From Myxococcales bacterium (GTDB lineage: Bacteria; Myxococcota_A; Polyangia; Haliangiales; Haliangiaceae), in NCBI GenBank assembly GCA_028287135.1, contig JAQBQE010000009.1, positions 62,001 to 126,000 on the forward strand: a DNA stretch of 64,000 bases. Direction: 5' to 3'. The notes below the pieces were generated by a model. It was given only the letters and a program-made list of their open reading frames with translations, had not been told where the DNA came from and ran no database searches. Positions within the stretch are counted from its first letter, which is position 1. Each line of letters starts with the position of its first letter. The position numbers were made by a program, and so were the translations under genes. Of this stretch, positions 1 to 7,795 are shown piece after piece.

Positions 1-2
1 CC

Positions 3-77
3 TGCAACGTCGACCGCGTGCGCGCACATCAGCAACGCAAGATCATCGAGGCGGTGCGAGCCGTGCTTGCTACGTAG
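3..77 (+). CDS. C-terminal end of an unidentified protein (partial)
   Basis: An open frame enters from the left edge and stops at a TAG at 75-77, giving 24 residues that end in KIIEAVRAVLAT. The fragment is amphipathic and Arg/Lys-rich, as expected of a C-terminal helix, but is too short to identify. The gene starts outside the window, so nothing about its function can be stated. It is followed by about 500 bp without a convincing gene, which suits the end of a transcription unit. Confidence 0.3.
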   Translation, partial: CNVDRVRAHQQRKIIEAVRAVLAT

Positions 78-584
78 AGGCTGGGGATCTGGGTTTTCGT
101 CAGCGGCGTGCGACGCGGATGCCGACCAGGTCGACCGGGCCCGCGGCGAGCACCGAGGTCTGGTCCGCGCAGGCGGCCTCGGTGCGTGGCCAGGCAACGT
201 GCCCGGCTGCTGGGATCTCGAGACGTTCGCGCCAGTCCACGCGTGAAGTACACGAGGAGCCGGGATGTGCGGGCCAAATGCGCGACCTTTCGCGTCGGCA
301 GCGGCTCAGGGCGCGATCTCGGCGAGTACCTTGCCGCGTACGAGGCGACGCTTCCGCCTGCGCGCTTGCAGATGCGCTTGCCAGCCGAGCCTATCGCGCC
401 CTGAGCTGGGTAGTGAGGGTGGGCCGCACAGCGCCGTTCGCACACCAGGTGCGATGGACCCTCGTTGAGACGGCAGCGTCTCTATACGGCCGCGAGCCGG
501 TTCTCCGACGAGGATGGCTCCAGGATGCCATGCAGGAGAGTCTCGCATGTAACGGGCCCGGGCTTGCACCAGGGGTCTGGACCC
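78..584. other. Intergenic stretch with no supported gene
   Basis: Several open frames of 70-200 codons run through this stretch on both strands, but they are Arg/Pro/Ala-rich low-information translations typical of very G+C-rich non-coding DNA. None has a ribosome site followed by a plausible N-terminus. The only signal I can support is the AGGGG ribosome site at 571-575, which serves the lipoprotein starting at 585. Confidence 0.5.
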
Positions 585-1580
585 ATGAAGACCACGACCA
601 GCCTGCCCTACCGTTGCGCTCTCACGCTGCTTGCCGCGGCGGGCTGCACCTCGTTCGAGGAGCCACCGACCACCGGGCAGACGGTGTCGGCGCTCGATCA
701 GACGGTCCTCGGTAGCGCGCAGAGCTTCACGGTCCTGGGAGGTTCGACCGTCACCAACACGGGTCCGACGACGATCGCCGGCAACCTCGGCGTGCATCCC
801 GGGCTCGCGGTCACCGGCTTTGCGCCGGGCCTCGTGACAGGTGGCTTGATTCACACCGGCGACGCCGTGGCTCTCCAGGCGCAGACCGACACCGCGACCG
901 CGTACACGGTGCTCGCGAATCAGGGTCCGGCGACCGACCTCACGGGACAGGACCTGGGTGAGCGAACACTGTCTCCGGGCACCTATCGCCTCACCTCGTC
1001 GGCTCAGCTAACGGGAACCCTCACGCTCGATGCGGCAGGCGATCCGGATGCGGTGTTCGTGTTCCTGATCGGCAGCACGCTCACCACGGCGAGCAACTCG
1101 ACGGTGCGGGTGATCAACAGCGGTGACGACTGCAACGTGTTCTGGCAGGTCGGCAGCTCGGCGACCCTCGGAACGGGTACGCGCTTCACCGGTAACATCC
1201 TCGCGCTGACGAGCATCACGCTGGTCACGGGCGCCGACGTCAGCGGTCGCGCTCTCGCACGCAACGGCGCCGTGACACTCGACGGCAACGACATCTCGAC
1301 CCTGCGGTGCGGGCTGCCCGCCGGCCCCGGCCCAGACGCGGGCGCAGGCCCGATGGTCGACGCACCGCCGGCCCCGACGCCCGACGCGCCGGCACCGCCC
1401 GATGCGCCGGCCCCGCCCGATGCGCCGGCACCGCCCGATGCGCCGGCACCGCCGACCCCGGACGCCCACGAACCGTGCTGCGGCAACGGCATCATCGAGG
1501 CGGGCGAGACCTGCGATGACGGCAACACGACCGGCGGGGACACCTGCAACTCCGTCTGCCTCCTGTACCCGCCGCACTGA
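585..1580 (+). CDS. Ice-binding-like (DUF3494) lipoprotein with Cys-rich DUF4215 tail
   Basis: A 331-residue secreted lipoprotein. The N-terminus has a signal peptide ending in a lipobox (LLAAAGC, Cys about residue 21). Residues about 40-240 match the ice-binding protein-like fold (DUF3494/PF11999): an 'AQSFTVLGGSTVTNTG' opening, a repeated T/G-rich solenoid, 'GDAVALQAQTD' and a 'VFVFLIGSTLTT' strand. A Pro/Asp/Ala linker built of four hexapeptide repeats follows. The tail, CCGNGIIEAGETCDDGN and onward, is the Cys-rich repeat common in myxobacterial surface proteins (DUF4215/TIGR02232). The ATG at 585 is chosen because AGGGG lies 9 bp upstream and it begins the signal peptide. Ice binding is not assured: most bacterial DUF3494 proteins are untested and many are probably adhesins. 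The linker plus Cys-rich knob suggests a surface-displayed protein. Confidence 0.8.
   Translation: MKTTTSLPYRCALTLLAAAGCTSFEEPPTTGQTVSALDQTVLGSAQSFTVLGGSTVTNTGPTTIAGNLGVHPGLAVTGFAPGLVTGGLIHTGDAVALQAQTDTATAYTVLANQGPATDLTGQDLGERTLSPGTYRLTSSAQLTGTLTLDAAGDPDAVFVFLIGSTLTTASNSTVRVINSGDDCNVFWQVGSSATLGTGTRFTGNILALTSITLVTGADVSGRALARNGAVTLDGNDISTLRCGLPAGPGPDAGAGPMVDAPPAPTPDAPAPPDAPAPPDAPAPPDAPAPPTPDAHEPCCGNGIIEAGETCDDGNTTGGDTCNSVCLLYPPH
1383..1454 (+). repeat. Four tandem 18-bp repeats (DAPAPP linker)
   Basis: Four consecutive units of GA[C/T]GCGCCGG[C/A]... encode Asp-Ala-Pro-Ala-Pro-Pro four times. The copies differ by single synonymous bases, so the array looks recent and may vary in length between strains. 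It forms the flexible spacer between the ice-binding-like domain and the Cys-rich tail. Confidence 0.9.
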
Positions 1581-1694
1581 ATCGGTCACGCGTGAGTGCT
1601 ACCGCCTCTTGAATCCCACGCACAGTCTGGACCCGTGCCCTCGTGGTTCGCGCCCGCTCGGAGCGACGGTGGAATCAGGGTCGCGCGACGCTGG

Positions 1695-2318
1695 TCACTT
1701 GATCGTTACAAGCATCTCGGCCTGGAAGGCCTGCGGCTTGAACGACTCGTTGAGCGCCGTGCCCGTGGTGAGGCCGACGATCACGGTGCACGTTCCCTTG
1801 GCTTTGGCTTCGAGCGTGCGCGAGCGGTCCTTGCCGCCGGTGTCCTGTGCACCCATCACCGGGCCGAAGGCGGCAAGACCATCGCAGTCGTGACCGAGCT
1901 TCCAGTCGATGCTCGCCTCGCCGCCAAGCTCGCTGCCGTCAGAGACGAGGTAGGCCGTGAAGAGATCGCTCTTCGCTCCGGCCGTGACGTTCGACGGCCC
2001 AACGATCTTCGCGCCGGTCGGGACGACCGCTTTCACCGTCGACTTCTCACCGGCACAGTCCTTCGTGATCGTGCCGGCCGCGAACACGAAGCGCGGTCCC
2101 TTCGCGGGCTCGGACGACGGCTTGCCATCGTCGCTCTGGAACACGCTCGGCGTGCCGGAATAGGTGCACGAGTCGGTACCGAGCATGGAGCCACCACCGA
2201 TGTACGTGCCGATCGCGTGATTCGACAAAGAGCTCAGCGGGTCGCTCTTCTTGCCGCACGCGCTGAGTGCGAGCAAAGCGACGGAACCGATCAGCAGGGG
2301 ACAGCGCGTCTTCGTCAT
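1695..2318 (-). CDS. Hypothetical lipoprotein
   Basis: A 207-residue protein with a clear lipoprotein signal (MTKTRCPLLIGSVALLALSAC; Cys 21). The mature part is hydrophilic, with four further cysteines and many short beta-type segments ending in VIVGLTTGTALNES and a final strand. I do not recognise a family. The gene converges with the ice-binding-like lipoprotein across 114 bp, the only roomy convergent gap in the window. A secreted, membrane-anchored protein of unknown role is the most that can be supported. Confidence 0.7.
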   Translation of the reverse strand: MTKTRCPLLIGSVALLALSACGKKSDPLSSLSNHAIGTYIGGGSMLGTDSCTYSGTPSVFQSDDGKPSSEPAKGPRFVFAAGTITKDCAGEKSTVKAVVPTGAKIVGPSNVTAGAKSDLFTAYLVSDGSELGGEASIDWKLGHDCDGLAAFGPVMGAQDTGGKDRSRTLEAKAKGTCTVIVGLTTGTALNESFKPQAFQAEMLVTIK

Positions 2319-2533
2319 GGGGACGATTGTAACTCGCGGCCGGCACGGTTCCGAGTAACGCCGGGCATCACGGGCAGATCACGCGCAGTTCACATGACGT
2401 TGTGAGTAGCCGCAATCATGCGACCCAGGCTCGAGGCTTCAGCGGCGGATCGGCGGCCGGCGCGCTCGTGGTCGAGCGCGTGCTGGAGGCGGCGAGCAAG
2501 GAGCTCAGGGCGACGACGACGATCTTCATGGCG

Positions 2534-2830
2534 CTACCAACGCACCACCGGGTCAACGGTGCTGGTCCACGCATGCCACGCGCGCGACAGTTCGCGCCAC
2601 GCGGTCGGTCGCGGCGGACGCGGACGTAGGTCGAGCGCAGGCCGCGCGAGAGCTGCACGATCGCGGTGCTCGCGGTGATCGTCGTGGCGCCATCGTCCTC
2701 GTCGACCAGGTCAAACCGCGTCTCCGCGGAAGCGGGCCACACCAGGACGGTCAGCGCGTCGGCGCGCGCCGCGGTGCCAAGGCCGGTCACCGCGGACCGC
2801 ACGTTGGCCGTGAGGATCGAGCCCTCGGTG
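2534..2830 (-). pseudogene. Possible decayed coding remnant (GH31 C-terminal-like)
   Basis: On the minus strand one frame reads GSILTANVRSAVTGLGTA, then ALTVLVWPASAETRFDLVDE, over about 2614-2830. This pattern resembles the C-terminal beta domain of family 31 glycoside hydrolases. The frame then becomes Arg-rich, while a second frame supplies a natural-looking end (WRELSRAWHAWTSTVDPVVRW, stop at 2534-2536), which suggests a frameshift. No upstream catalytic part exists: the divergent lipoprotein starts at 2846. A separate short frame at 2416-2529 (MKIVVVALSSLLAAS...) could encode a 37-residue secreted peptide, but I cannot support it further. The similarity is by eye and weak. Confidence 0.25.
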
Positions 2831-2845
2831 ATACTGTCGCCCCCA

Positions 2846-3166
2846 ATGAAGGCAGCTGCACTGCTCGTTGTGTCGCTCTCGTGGTTCGCGGCCTGTGGCG
2901 GCGATGACGGTGCTGCGGCGTACCCCACGTACCAGGAGTGCTTCGATGAGCGCGTCGAGGGCGAGGGCCTCGTCGTGACCAAGGCGATCGTCCTGTGCTG
3001 CCTCGAGAATCCGATCGCGGGCACCGCGCCCGCGTGCGGCGATGCGGCCCCTGATTGCATCAACTACCTGACTGCGAACCTCAACCAGACAGACGCGACG
3101 CCGGCCGAGGTGATGGAGTCGTGCGCCGACTACGTCGACCAGAAGTCGATGCCGACCGAGAAGTAG
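2846..3166 (+). CDS. Small Cys-rich lipoprotein
   Basis: A 106-residue protein beginning MKAAALLVVSLSWFAACGG, a lipoprotein signal with the lipid-carrying Cys at about residue 17. The mature part carries a CC pair and three more cysteines (YQECFDE, VLCCLEN, PACGDAAPDC, ESCADYV), a spacing that suggests disulfides in a small helical domain. The frame is open upstream, but the ATG at 2846 is the only start giving a signal peptide. I do not recognise a family. Related small 'x(n)C..CC..C..C' lipoproteins are frequent in myxobacterial genomes, usually without known function. Confidence 0.65.
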   Translation: MKAAALLVVSLSWFAACGGDDGAAAYPTYQECFDERVEGEGLVVTKAIVLCCLENPIAGTAPACGDAAPDCINYLTANLNQTDATPAEVMESCADYVDQKSMPTEK

Positions 3167-3208
3167 TCGAGCGAGCTCCCACGCGACGCATCAAGCCGGC
3201 CGCGGCCG

Positions 3209-3511
3209 GTGCTCGCGGAGGGCGTGGAGCGGATCGCCCAACCGGACGCGGACGACTTCGTCCTGCGCTTGCTCGGCGACGAGCTGGAGTGCCTGCACGC
3301 GGTCGTGATCGGCGATGCTGCGGAGCTCGACACCGCACTGAGGAGCGGGCTCGAGGAGCATCGCAAGTACTGGAGTCGCGGCGAACGCGAGATGGATCCC
3401 GAGGGCCTCTTCGCGCTCGGGCTTTCGTTCGTCGCCCGACTGGCGCACCAGGCCGGCATGCGCGTCGACGTACGCTCGCCCTACCTGGTGTACCTCGCCA
3501 GCGACACGTGA
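3209..3511 (+). CDS. Imm49-like protein, probably N-terminally truncated
   Basis: A 100-residue frame from a GTG to a TGA at 3509-3511. Its C-terminal half reads LRSGLEEHRKYWSRGER, DPEGLFALGLSFVARLAHQ and VRSPYLVYL. That is the pattern of the C-terminal part of immunity protein 49 (Imm49) family members: a 'leehr' helix, an 'alglaala..aG' helix and a 'v.spylp' end. Complete Imm49 proteins are about twice as long, so this copy has lost its N-terminal helices or its start is misplaced. The frame is in phase with the upstream lipoprotein and separated from it by that gene's TAG. No polymorphic toxin is next to it. It is either an orphan immunity relic or a minimal domain. Confidence 0.4.
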   Translation: MLAEGVERIAQPDADDFVLRLLGDELECLHAVVIGDAAELDTALRSGLEEHRKYWSRGEREMDPEGLFALGLSFVARLAHQAGMRVDVRSPYLVYLASDT

Positions 3512-3516
3512 GCTGA

Positions 3517-6500
3517 CTACGACGAGCCGCCCAGACCGTCGAGCGTGGTCGGGCGATCGAGATCGATCGAGGCACTGGTGGCGGCGTTGAGCCGCCCGCT
3601 GAGCTCCTCCACGGTCGGCAGCTCCATCGACGGCACGTCCCACAGCCGCAGCGTTCCATCGCGCGCACCGGTGACGAGGTGCGTACCGTCGTGCCACGCG
3701 ACGCGATCGACCGCACCCGAGTGGCCGCGAAGGACGCGGCTGCGCAGCGTGCCGAGCTGCCAGATCCTGATCGTCTTGTCGTAGCTCGACGATGCGAGCT
3801 GGGTACCATCGGGAGAGAACGCGACGTCCATCACCAGGTCGGTGTGACCGCGGAGCACCGAGATCTGCTGGCCGGTTGCCGCGTCCCAGATCACCACCGT
3901 GCGATCGCCCATCGCGCCCGCGATCCGGGTGCCGTCCTTCGAGACGCCGATCCGGTTCAGCGCATAACCACCGGCGAGATCGATCTGCTCGGCACCGTCG
4001 ACGATGCCGATGCTCCGATCACACCGGTTGATCAGCAGCCGATCACGGACGCGGTCGAACTCGGCCATCGCAACGCACCACTTCCCTCCCTTGCCGAGGA
4101 GGGTCGTCGTGCCGTCGGGCGTGATCATCCGGGCCTCGTCACCGACCTGCGCCGCGACGCGACCATCGGCCGCGAGGGCGAAGCCGCGGACCGACATCGG
4201 GCCTTCGATCAGCAGCGTCGCTGCACCGGTTGTCGTGTCCCACCGGCGCAGGGTGCCGTCGGTCGACGAGGTGTAGAGGAACTTGTTGTCGCGCGAGAAG
4301 TCGACGCGCGTGATCGCACCCTTGTGACCGATCAGCTTGACCGCTGCGCCCGTGCGCCGGCGGATCTCCATCGACCAGTCCGCGCCCGGCACGAGCAGCA
4401 GCTCGCCATCGCGCGACGGAACCCCGGTACCGAGGCTCTTCTGATCCTCGCCCCACGAGAACAGAGCCTCGCGAAAGCCGGTCGCGATGTTCCAGCGCGC
4501 GACCGTGGTCGGGGTCTTGACCACGGCGCGATCGCCGTCGAGGAACAGGCTCTCGATCGGATTGCCTTCGATGAGCGAGCGCGAGCCGACCTGGTCGAGC
4601 TGCCAGACCCGAACGCTGCCATCGAAGCTCGCGGTAGCGACCTGCCGTTCATCGGCGGAGAACCGAGCGCGATAGATGTCGTCATCGTGGCCGCGCAGGA
4701 CGATCGACGAGCCGTCGCCGATGTTCCACACACGCGCGGTCGCGTCGTCGCTGGCGGACAGAAACCGCGTGCCGTCTCGGGTCCACTGGCCGGTGTACAG
4801 CGCGTCGGTATGACCGCGCAGCGCGCGCACGGCGCCGGTCGCGAGATCGACGAGCACCAGATCGTGGGAATGACCGACGAGCGCGACCGTCTTTGCATCC
4901 GGTGACCACTCGACGTTGAGCAGCTTCGCGCTGTAGGTCGCGAGCTTCTTCATCGGTCCGCCGGCATACGGGACCGACCAGACCGTCGAGCCATCGTGGA
5001 CGATCACCAGGTCGCCCGCGGGCGCGATCTCGAGGTGGGTGATCATCTTGGTCGTCGCGCCGAGCGGCCGCTGGGTCGTTCCCTCGAGGGCCGCGATCGC
5101 GTTGGGCGATGTCAGGACCACCTGCTTCGACCAGTCGCGATCCGCGGCGACCAGCTTGAGCGCACCCTTGGCGCCGAGGAAGCTCGGCTCGCCACCGGCG
5201 AGCGGCACGACATCGAGCATGCCGCGGTCGCGATCGACGAGCAGCCGGGTGCCGTCGGGCGAGAACCGCAGCGCCATCGCCATCCGGCCGGTGCTCGGCA
5301 GCAGCGTGCGGGGTGGACCACCTGCGAGCGGCCACAGCATCACCTCGCCGAGCGTGCCCGCGGAGATCGCCGCGGTGCCGTCGGGCGAGATCTCGATCAC
5401 CTCGGGCGCCGATGGCGCGGTGCCAAGGACGGTCGCGAGCCCGGTGCGCAGATCGTACGCACGGATCACGCCGTCGCGAACGGCGACCACGACGCGCGTG
5501 CCGTCGGGGGTGAACACGGCATCGAGCGCCCACTCGCCGCCGGGACGGAACACGTGGCGCGCGACGCCGAGAGCGATCGCCTCGTCGACGACGTTGACGA
5601 TCGGTGCCCGATCTTCGTCGGCGATGTCGTAGGTCTTGAGCCACGCGACGGTCGCGGTCGGATCCTTGCGCAGCGACGTCATCGCCTGCAGGAGCACGAG
5701 CTCGCGCTTTCGCTTCTCGGCTTGCGACAGCGCGTCCTCGGTACGGCCACGCTCGTGCTGCGCGATGTTGCGCTCGTGGACGACGCGACGGAACGACTCG
5801 ACGCCGACCACACCGAGCGCGATCGCGCTGGCGAGCGCAACGGCGACTACGCCGCGATGCTGCGCGACCTTCTTGCGGAGCAGCGACCACGCCGAGTACG
5901 AGTGCGCGCTGACCAGCTTGCCGGTCTGGTAGCGGCGGAGATCCTCGGCGAGCGCCGTGGCGTTCGCGTAGCGAGCGTCGGGATCGCGCGCCATCGCCTT
6001 CGCGACGATCGTGCCGAGCTCTCCCGGCACCTGCGGAACGGCGACGCCGAGGGGGAGCGGTGGGCCGGCGAGCACGCGGTCGAGCGTCGCTTGCGGCGTG
6101 GTGTCGACGTGCGGCGGCGAGCCGGCGAGCAGCTCGTAGAGCACGGCGCCGATCGCGTAGACGTCCGCGCGCTCGTTGACCAGCTCGCCGCGCGCCTGCT
6201 CGGGAGACATGTACGCCGGTGTTCCGACCACCGACAGCTCGGGGATGTCGCGCTTGCAGTCACGCGCGAGTCCCCAGTCGACGACGATCGTCTCGCCGAA
6301 CGCACCGACGATGATGTTCGACGGCTTGACGTCGCGATGGATCACGCCCTCGCTGTGGGCGTAGCCGACGGCATCGGCGACCGCGATCACGTGCGGGAGG
6401 AGACCGAGCCGCTCGCGGATCGTGGTGCGCTCCGCGATCAGCTCCTTGAGGGTGCGGCCCTCGACGAGCTTCATCACGTAGTACGGGTCGCCGCTCGGCC

Positions 6501-6819
6501 AGCGTCCCGCCTCGTGGACCGGCACGATGCCGGGGTGCTGGAGGCGCGCGGTGATCAGCGCCTCGCGCATGAACCGCGCCTCGTTCGAATCGTTGTGACG
6601 CAGCAGCTCCTTGACCGCGACCGTGCGGCCGAGCCGCTTGTCGACCGCGCGCACCACCCGGCCGAGGCCGCCGCGCGCGTGCTCGCCGACCAGCTCGTAG
6701 CGCTCGGGGTCGTCGGTGTCCTCCGGGATCACCGCCTTCACGGCCGGCGGCGCAGGTGTCGACGACTCGCGTGGGGCGAGCGTCACAGTGCGGTCGGCGA
6801 CCGGGGGTGGAGGGGACAT
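3517..6819 (-). CDS. Membrane Ser/Thr protein kinase with C-terminal WD40 propellers
   Basis: A 1100-residue eukaryotic-like kinase. Residues about 41-300 are the kinase domain: Gly-rich loop GEHARGGLGRVV, Lys70 in VAVKE, HRDVKPSN at 161-168, metal-binding DWG (not DFG) at 181-183 and PAYMSPEQ at 201-208. One membrane helix lies at about 322-342. A short coiled segment follows, and from about 430 to the end there are roughly a dozen WD40-type repeats (FSPDGTRL..., GHTDLVMDVAFSPDG, IRIWQLG), probably two propellers. The ATG at 6819 is preferred over one 12 codons upstream because GGAG sits 9 bp before it. The topology puts the kinase in the cytoplasm and the propellers across the membrane, where they could bind a ligand or a partner. 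It converges with the Imm49-like gene, with a 5-bp gap. Confidence 0.93.
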   Translation of the reverse strand: MSPPPPVADRTVTLAPRESSTPAPPAVKAVIPEDTDDPERYELVGEHARGGLGRVVRAVDKRLGRTVAVKELLRHNDSNEARFMREALITARLQHPGIVPVHEAGRWPSGDPYYVMKLVEGRTLKELIAERTTIRERLGLLPHVIAVADAVGYAHSEGVIHRDVKPSNIIVGAFGETIVVDWGLARDCKRDIPELSVVGTPAYMSPEQARGELVNERADVYAIGAVLYELLAGSPPHVDTTPQATLDRVLAGPPLPLGVAVPQVPGELGTIVAKAMARDPDARYANATALAEDLRRYQTGKLVSAHSYSAWSLLRKKVAQHRGVVAVALASAIALGVVGVESFRRVVHERNIAQHERGRTEDALSQAEKRKRELVLLQAMTSLRKDPTATVAWLKTYDIADEDRAPIVNVVDEAIALGVARHVFRPGGEWALDAVFTPDGTRVVVAVRDGVIRAYDLRTGLATVLGTAPSAPEVIEISPDGTAAISAGTLGEVMLWPLAGGPPRTLLPSTGRMAMALRFSPDGTRLLVDRDRGMLDVVPLAGGEPSFLGAKGALKLVAADRDWSKQVVLTSPNAIAALEGTTQRPLGATTKMITHLEIAPAGDLVIVHDGSTVWSVPYAGGPMKKLATYSAKLLNVEWSPDAKTVALVGHSHDLVLVDLATGAVRALRGHTDALYTGQWTRDGTRFLSASDDATARVWNIGDGSSIVLRGHDDDIYRARFSADERQVATASFDGSVRVWQLDQVGSRSLIEGNPIESLFLDGDRAVVKTPTTVARWNIATGFREALFSWGEDQKSLGTGVPSRDGELLLVPGADWSMEIRRRTGAAVKLIGHKGAITRVDFSRDNKFLYTSSTDGTLRRWDTTTGAATLLIEGPMSVRGFALAADGRVAAQVGDEARMITPDGTTTLLGKGGKWCVAMAEFDRVRDRLLINRCDRSIGIVDGAEQIDLAGGYALNRIGVSKDGTRIAGAMGDRTVVIWDAATGQQISVLRGHTDLVMDVAFSPDGTQLASSSYDKTIRIWQLGTLRSRVLRGHSGAVDRVAWHDGTHLVTGARDGTLRLWDVPSMELPTVEELSGRLNAATSASIDLDRPTTLDGLGGSS

Positions 6820-6948
6820 CGGGAGAAGCTCCTGGCGGGGCTCAACCCGCCCCACACAAACGAGATTCCCACGATCGCACTCCGGTGGACGCTGTCACGA
6901 TCGATTTCGGGTGTTTCTGTTTCCGTGCCTTAGTAGAGTCCGCCGCCT

Positions 6949-7788
6949 ATGAGGATTCTCCTGGCAGCGACGGCAGTCCTGGTCGCGTGCGGTCCTTCCG
7001 GTCGTGATCCCGACAACAACGGAATGGTCGATGCCCCGGGCTCCCAGGTCGATGCGCCTGCGACAGGCGACGTGTCGCGGGTGTATGCCCACAGCGGCGG
7101 TACCCTGTACCGGCTCAACCCGACCACCCTGTCCGCGAACCCGATCGGCGCGATGGCCGGGATCACGGATGACCAGGATCTCCTCGACCTCGCGGTCGAC
7201 AAGAACGACCGGCTGGTCGGCATCACCCGCACCAAGCTCTACGGCGTCAACGCGAGCACCGGCGCTGCGCTCCTGATCAAGGACCTGACGATGTCGGCGC
7301 AGGGCTTCACCAGCCTGTCGTACGTCCCCGGCGCCCAGGTCAGCGATCCGGACCAGCTCGTCAGCGCCAACAACATGGGCGAGGTGTTCTCGATCAACGA
7401 GACCACCGGCTCGGCGACGGTGATCGGCAACTACGGCATGCACAACGGCATGCAGGTGAAGTCGAGCGGTGATCTGTTCGGCGTCCGCGGTCTCGGCATC
7501 TTCGCCACCGTCGATGTCGGCACCGGCACGATGGACTACCTCGCGAAGGTCGACCCGACGCAGAACTGGAAGGCGACGCCGCTTCCCAGCGCGACCGGCT
7601 ACGACAAGATCTTCGGCCTCGGCTTCTGGGGCGGTCGGATCTATGGCTTCGTCGATGACGGCTTCGATGCCGGCACCGGCAAGCTGATCCAGATCGATCC
7701 GGTCACCGGCGCAGCGACGATGCTGAGCTCGGGCGCGGTGCGCTGGTTCGGCGCTGGCGTTGCGACCGATGCGCCGCTGATCCAGTAA
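6949..7788 (+). CDS. Lipoprotein with propeller-like repeats
   Basis: A 279-residue protein with a short lipoprotein signal (MRILLAATAVLVACG, Cys 14) and an Asp/Pro/Ala linker. The mature part is built of repeated blade-like strands: LYRLNPTTLSANPIG, DLAVDKNDRLVGITRT, VFSINETTGSATVIG and LIQIDPVTGAATML. The 'iDp.tG.at.ig' motif is typical of seven-bladed propellers of the YVTN/DUF4394 type. No catalytic residues are evident, so the likely role is a periplasmic or surface scaffold. It is divergent from the WD40 kinase across 129 bp, and both genes probably read out of that shared region. Confidence 0.7.
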   Translation: MRILLAATAVLVACGPSGRDPDNNGMVDAPGSQVDAPATGDVSRVYAHSGGTLYRLNPTTLSANPIGAMAGITDDQDLLDLAVDKNDRLVGITRTKLYGVNASTGAALLIKDLTMSAQGFTSLSYVPGAQVSDPDQLVSANNMGEVFSINETTGSATVIGNYGMHNGMQVKSSGDLFGVRGLGIFATVDVGTGTMDYLAKVDPTQNWKATPLPSATGYDKIFGLGFWGGRIYGFVDDGFDAGTGKLIQIDPVTGAATMLSSGAVRWFGAGVATDAPLIQ

Positions 7789-7795
7789 CGCTCCG

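Noticed and set aside
78..584. Several open frames of 70-200 codons on both strands
   Set aside because: Arg/Pro-rich translations with no start signals, no motif and mutual overlap; treated as intergenic.
1383..1454. Short regular repeats as a possible CRISPR array
   Set aside because: The 18-bp units are contiguous without spacers and encode an in-frame DAPAPP linker.
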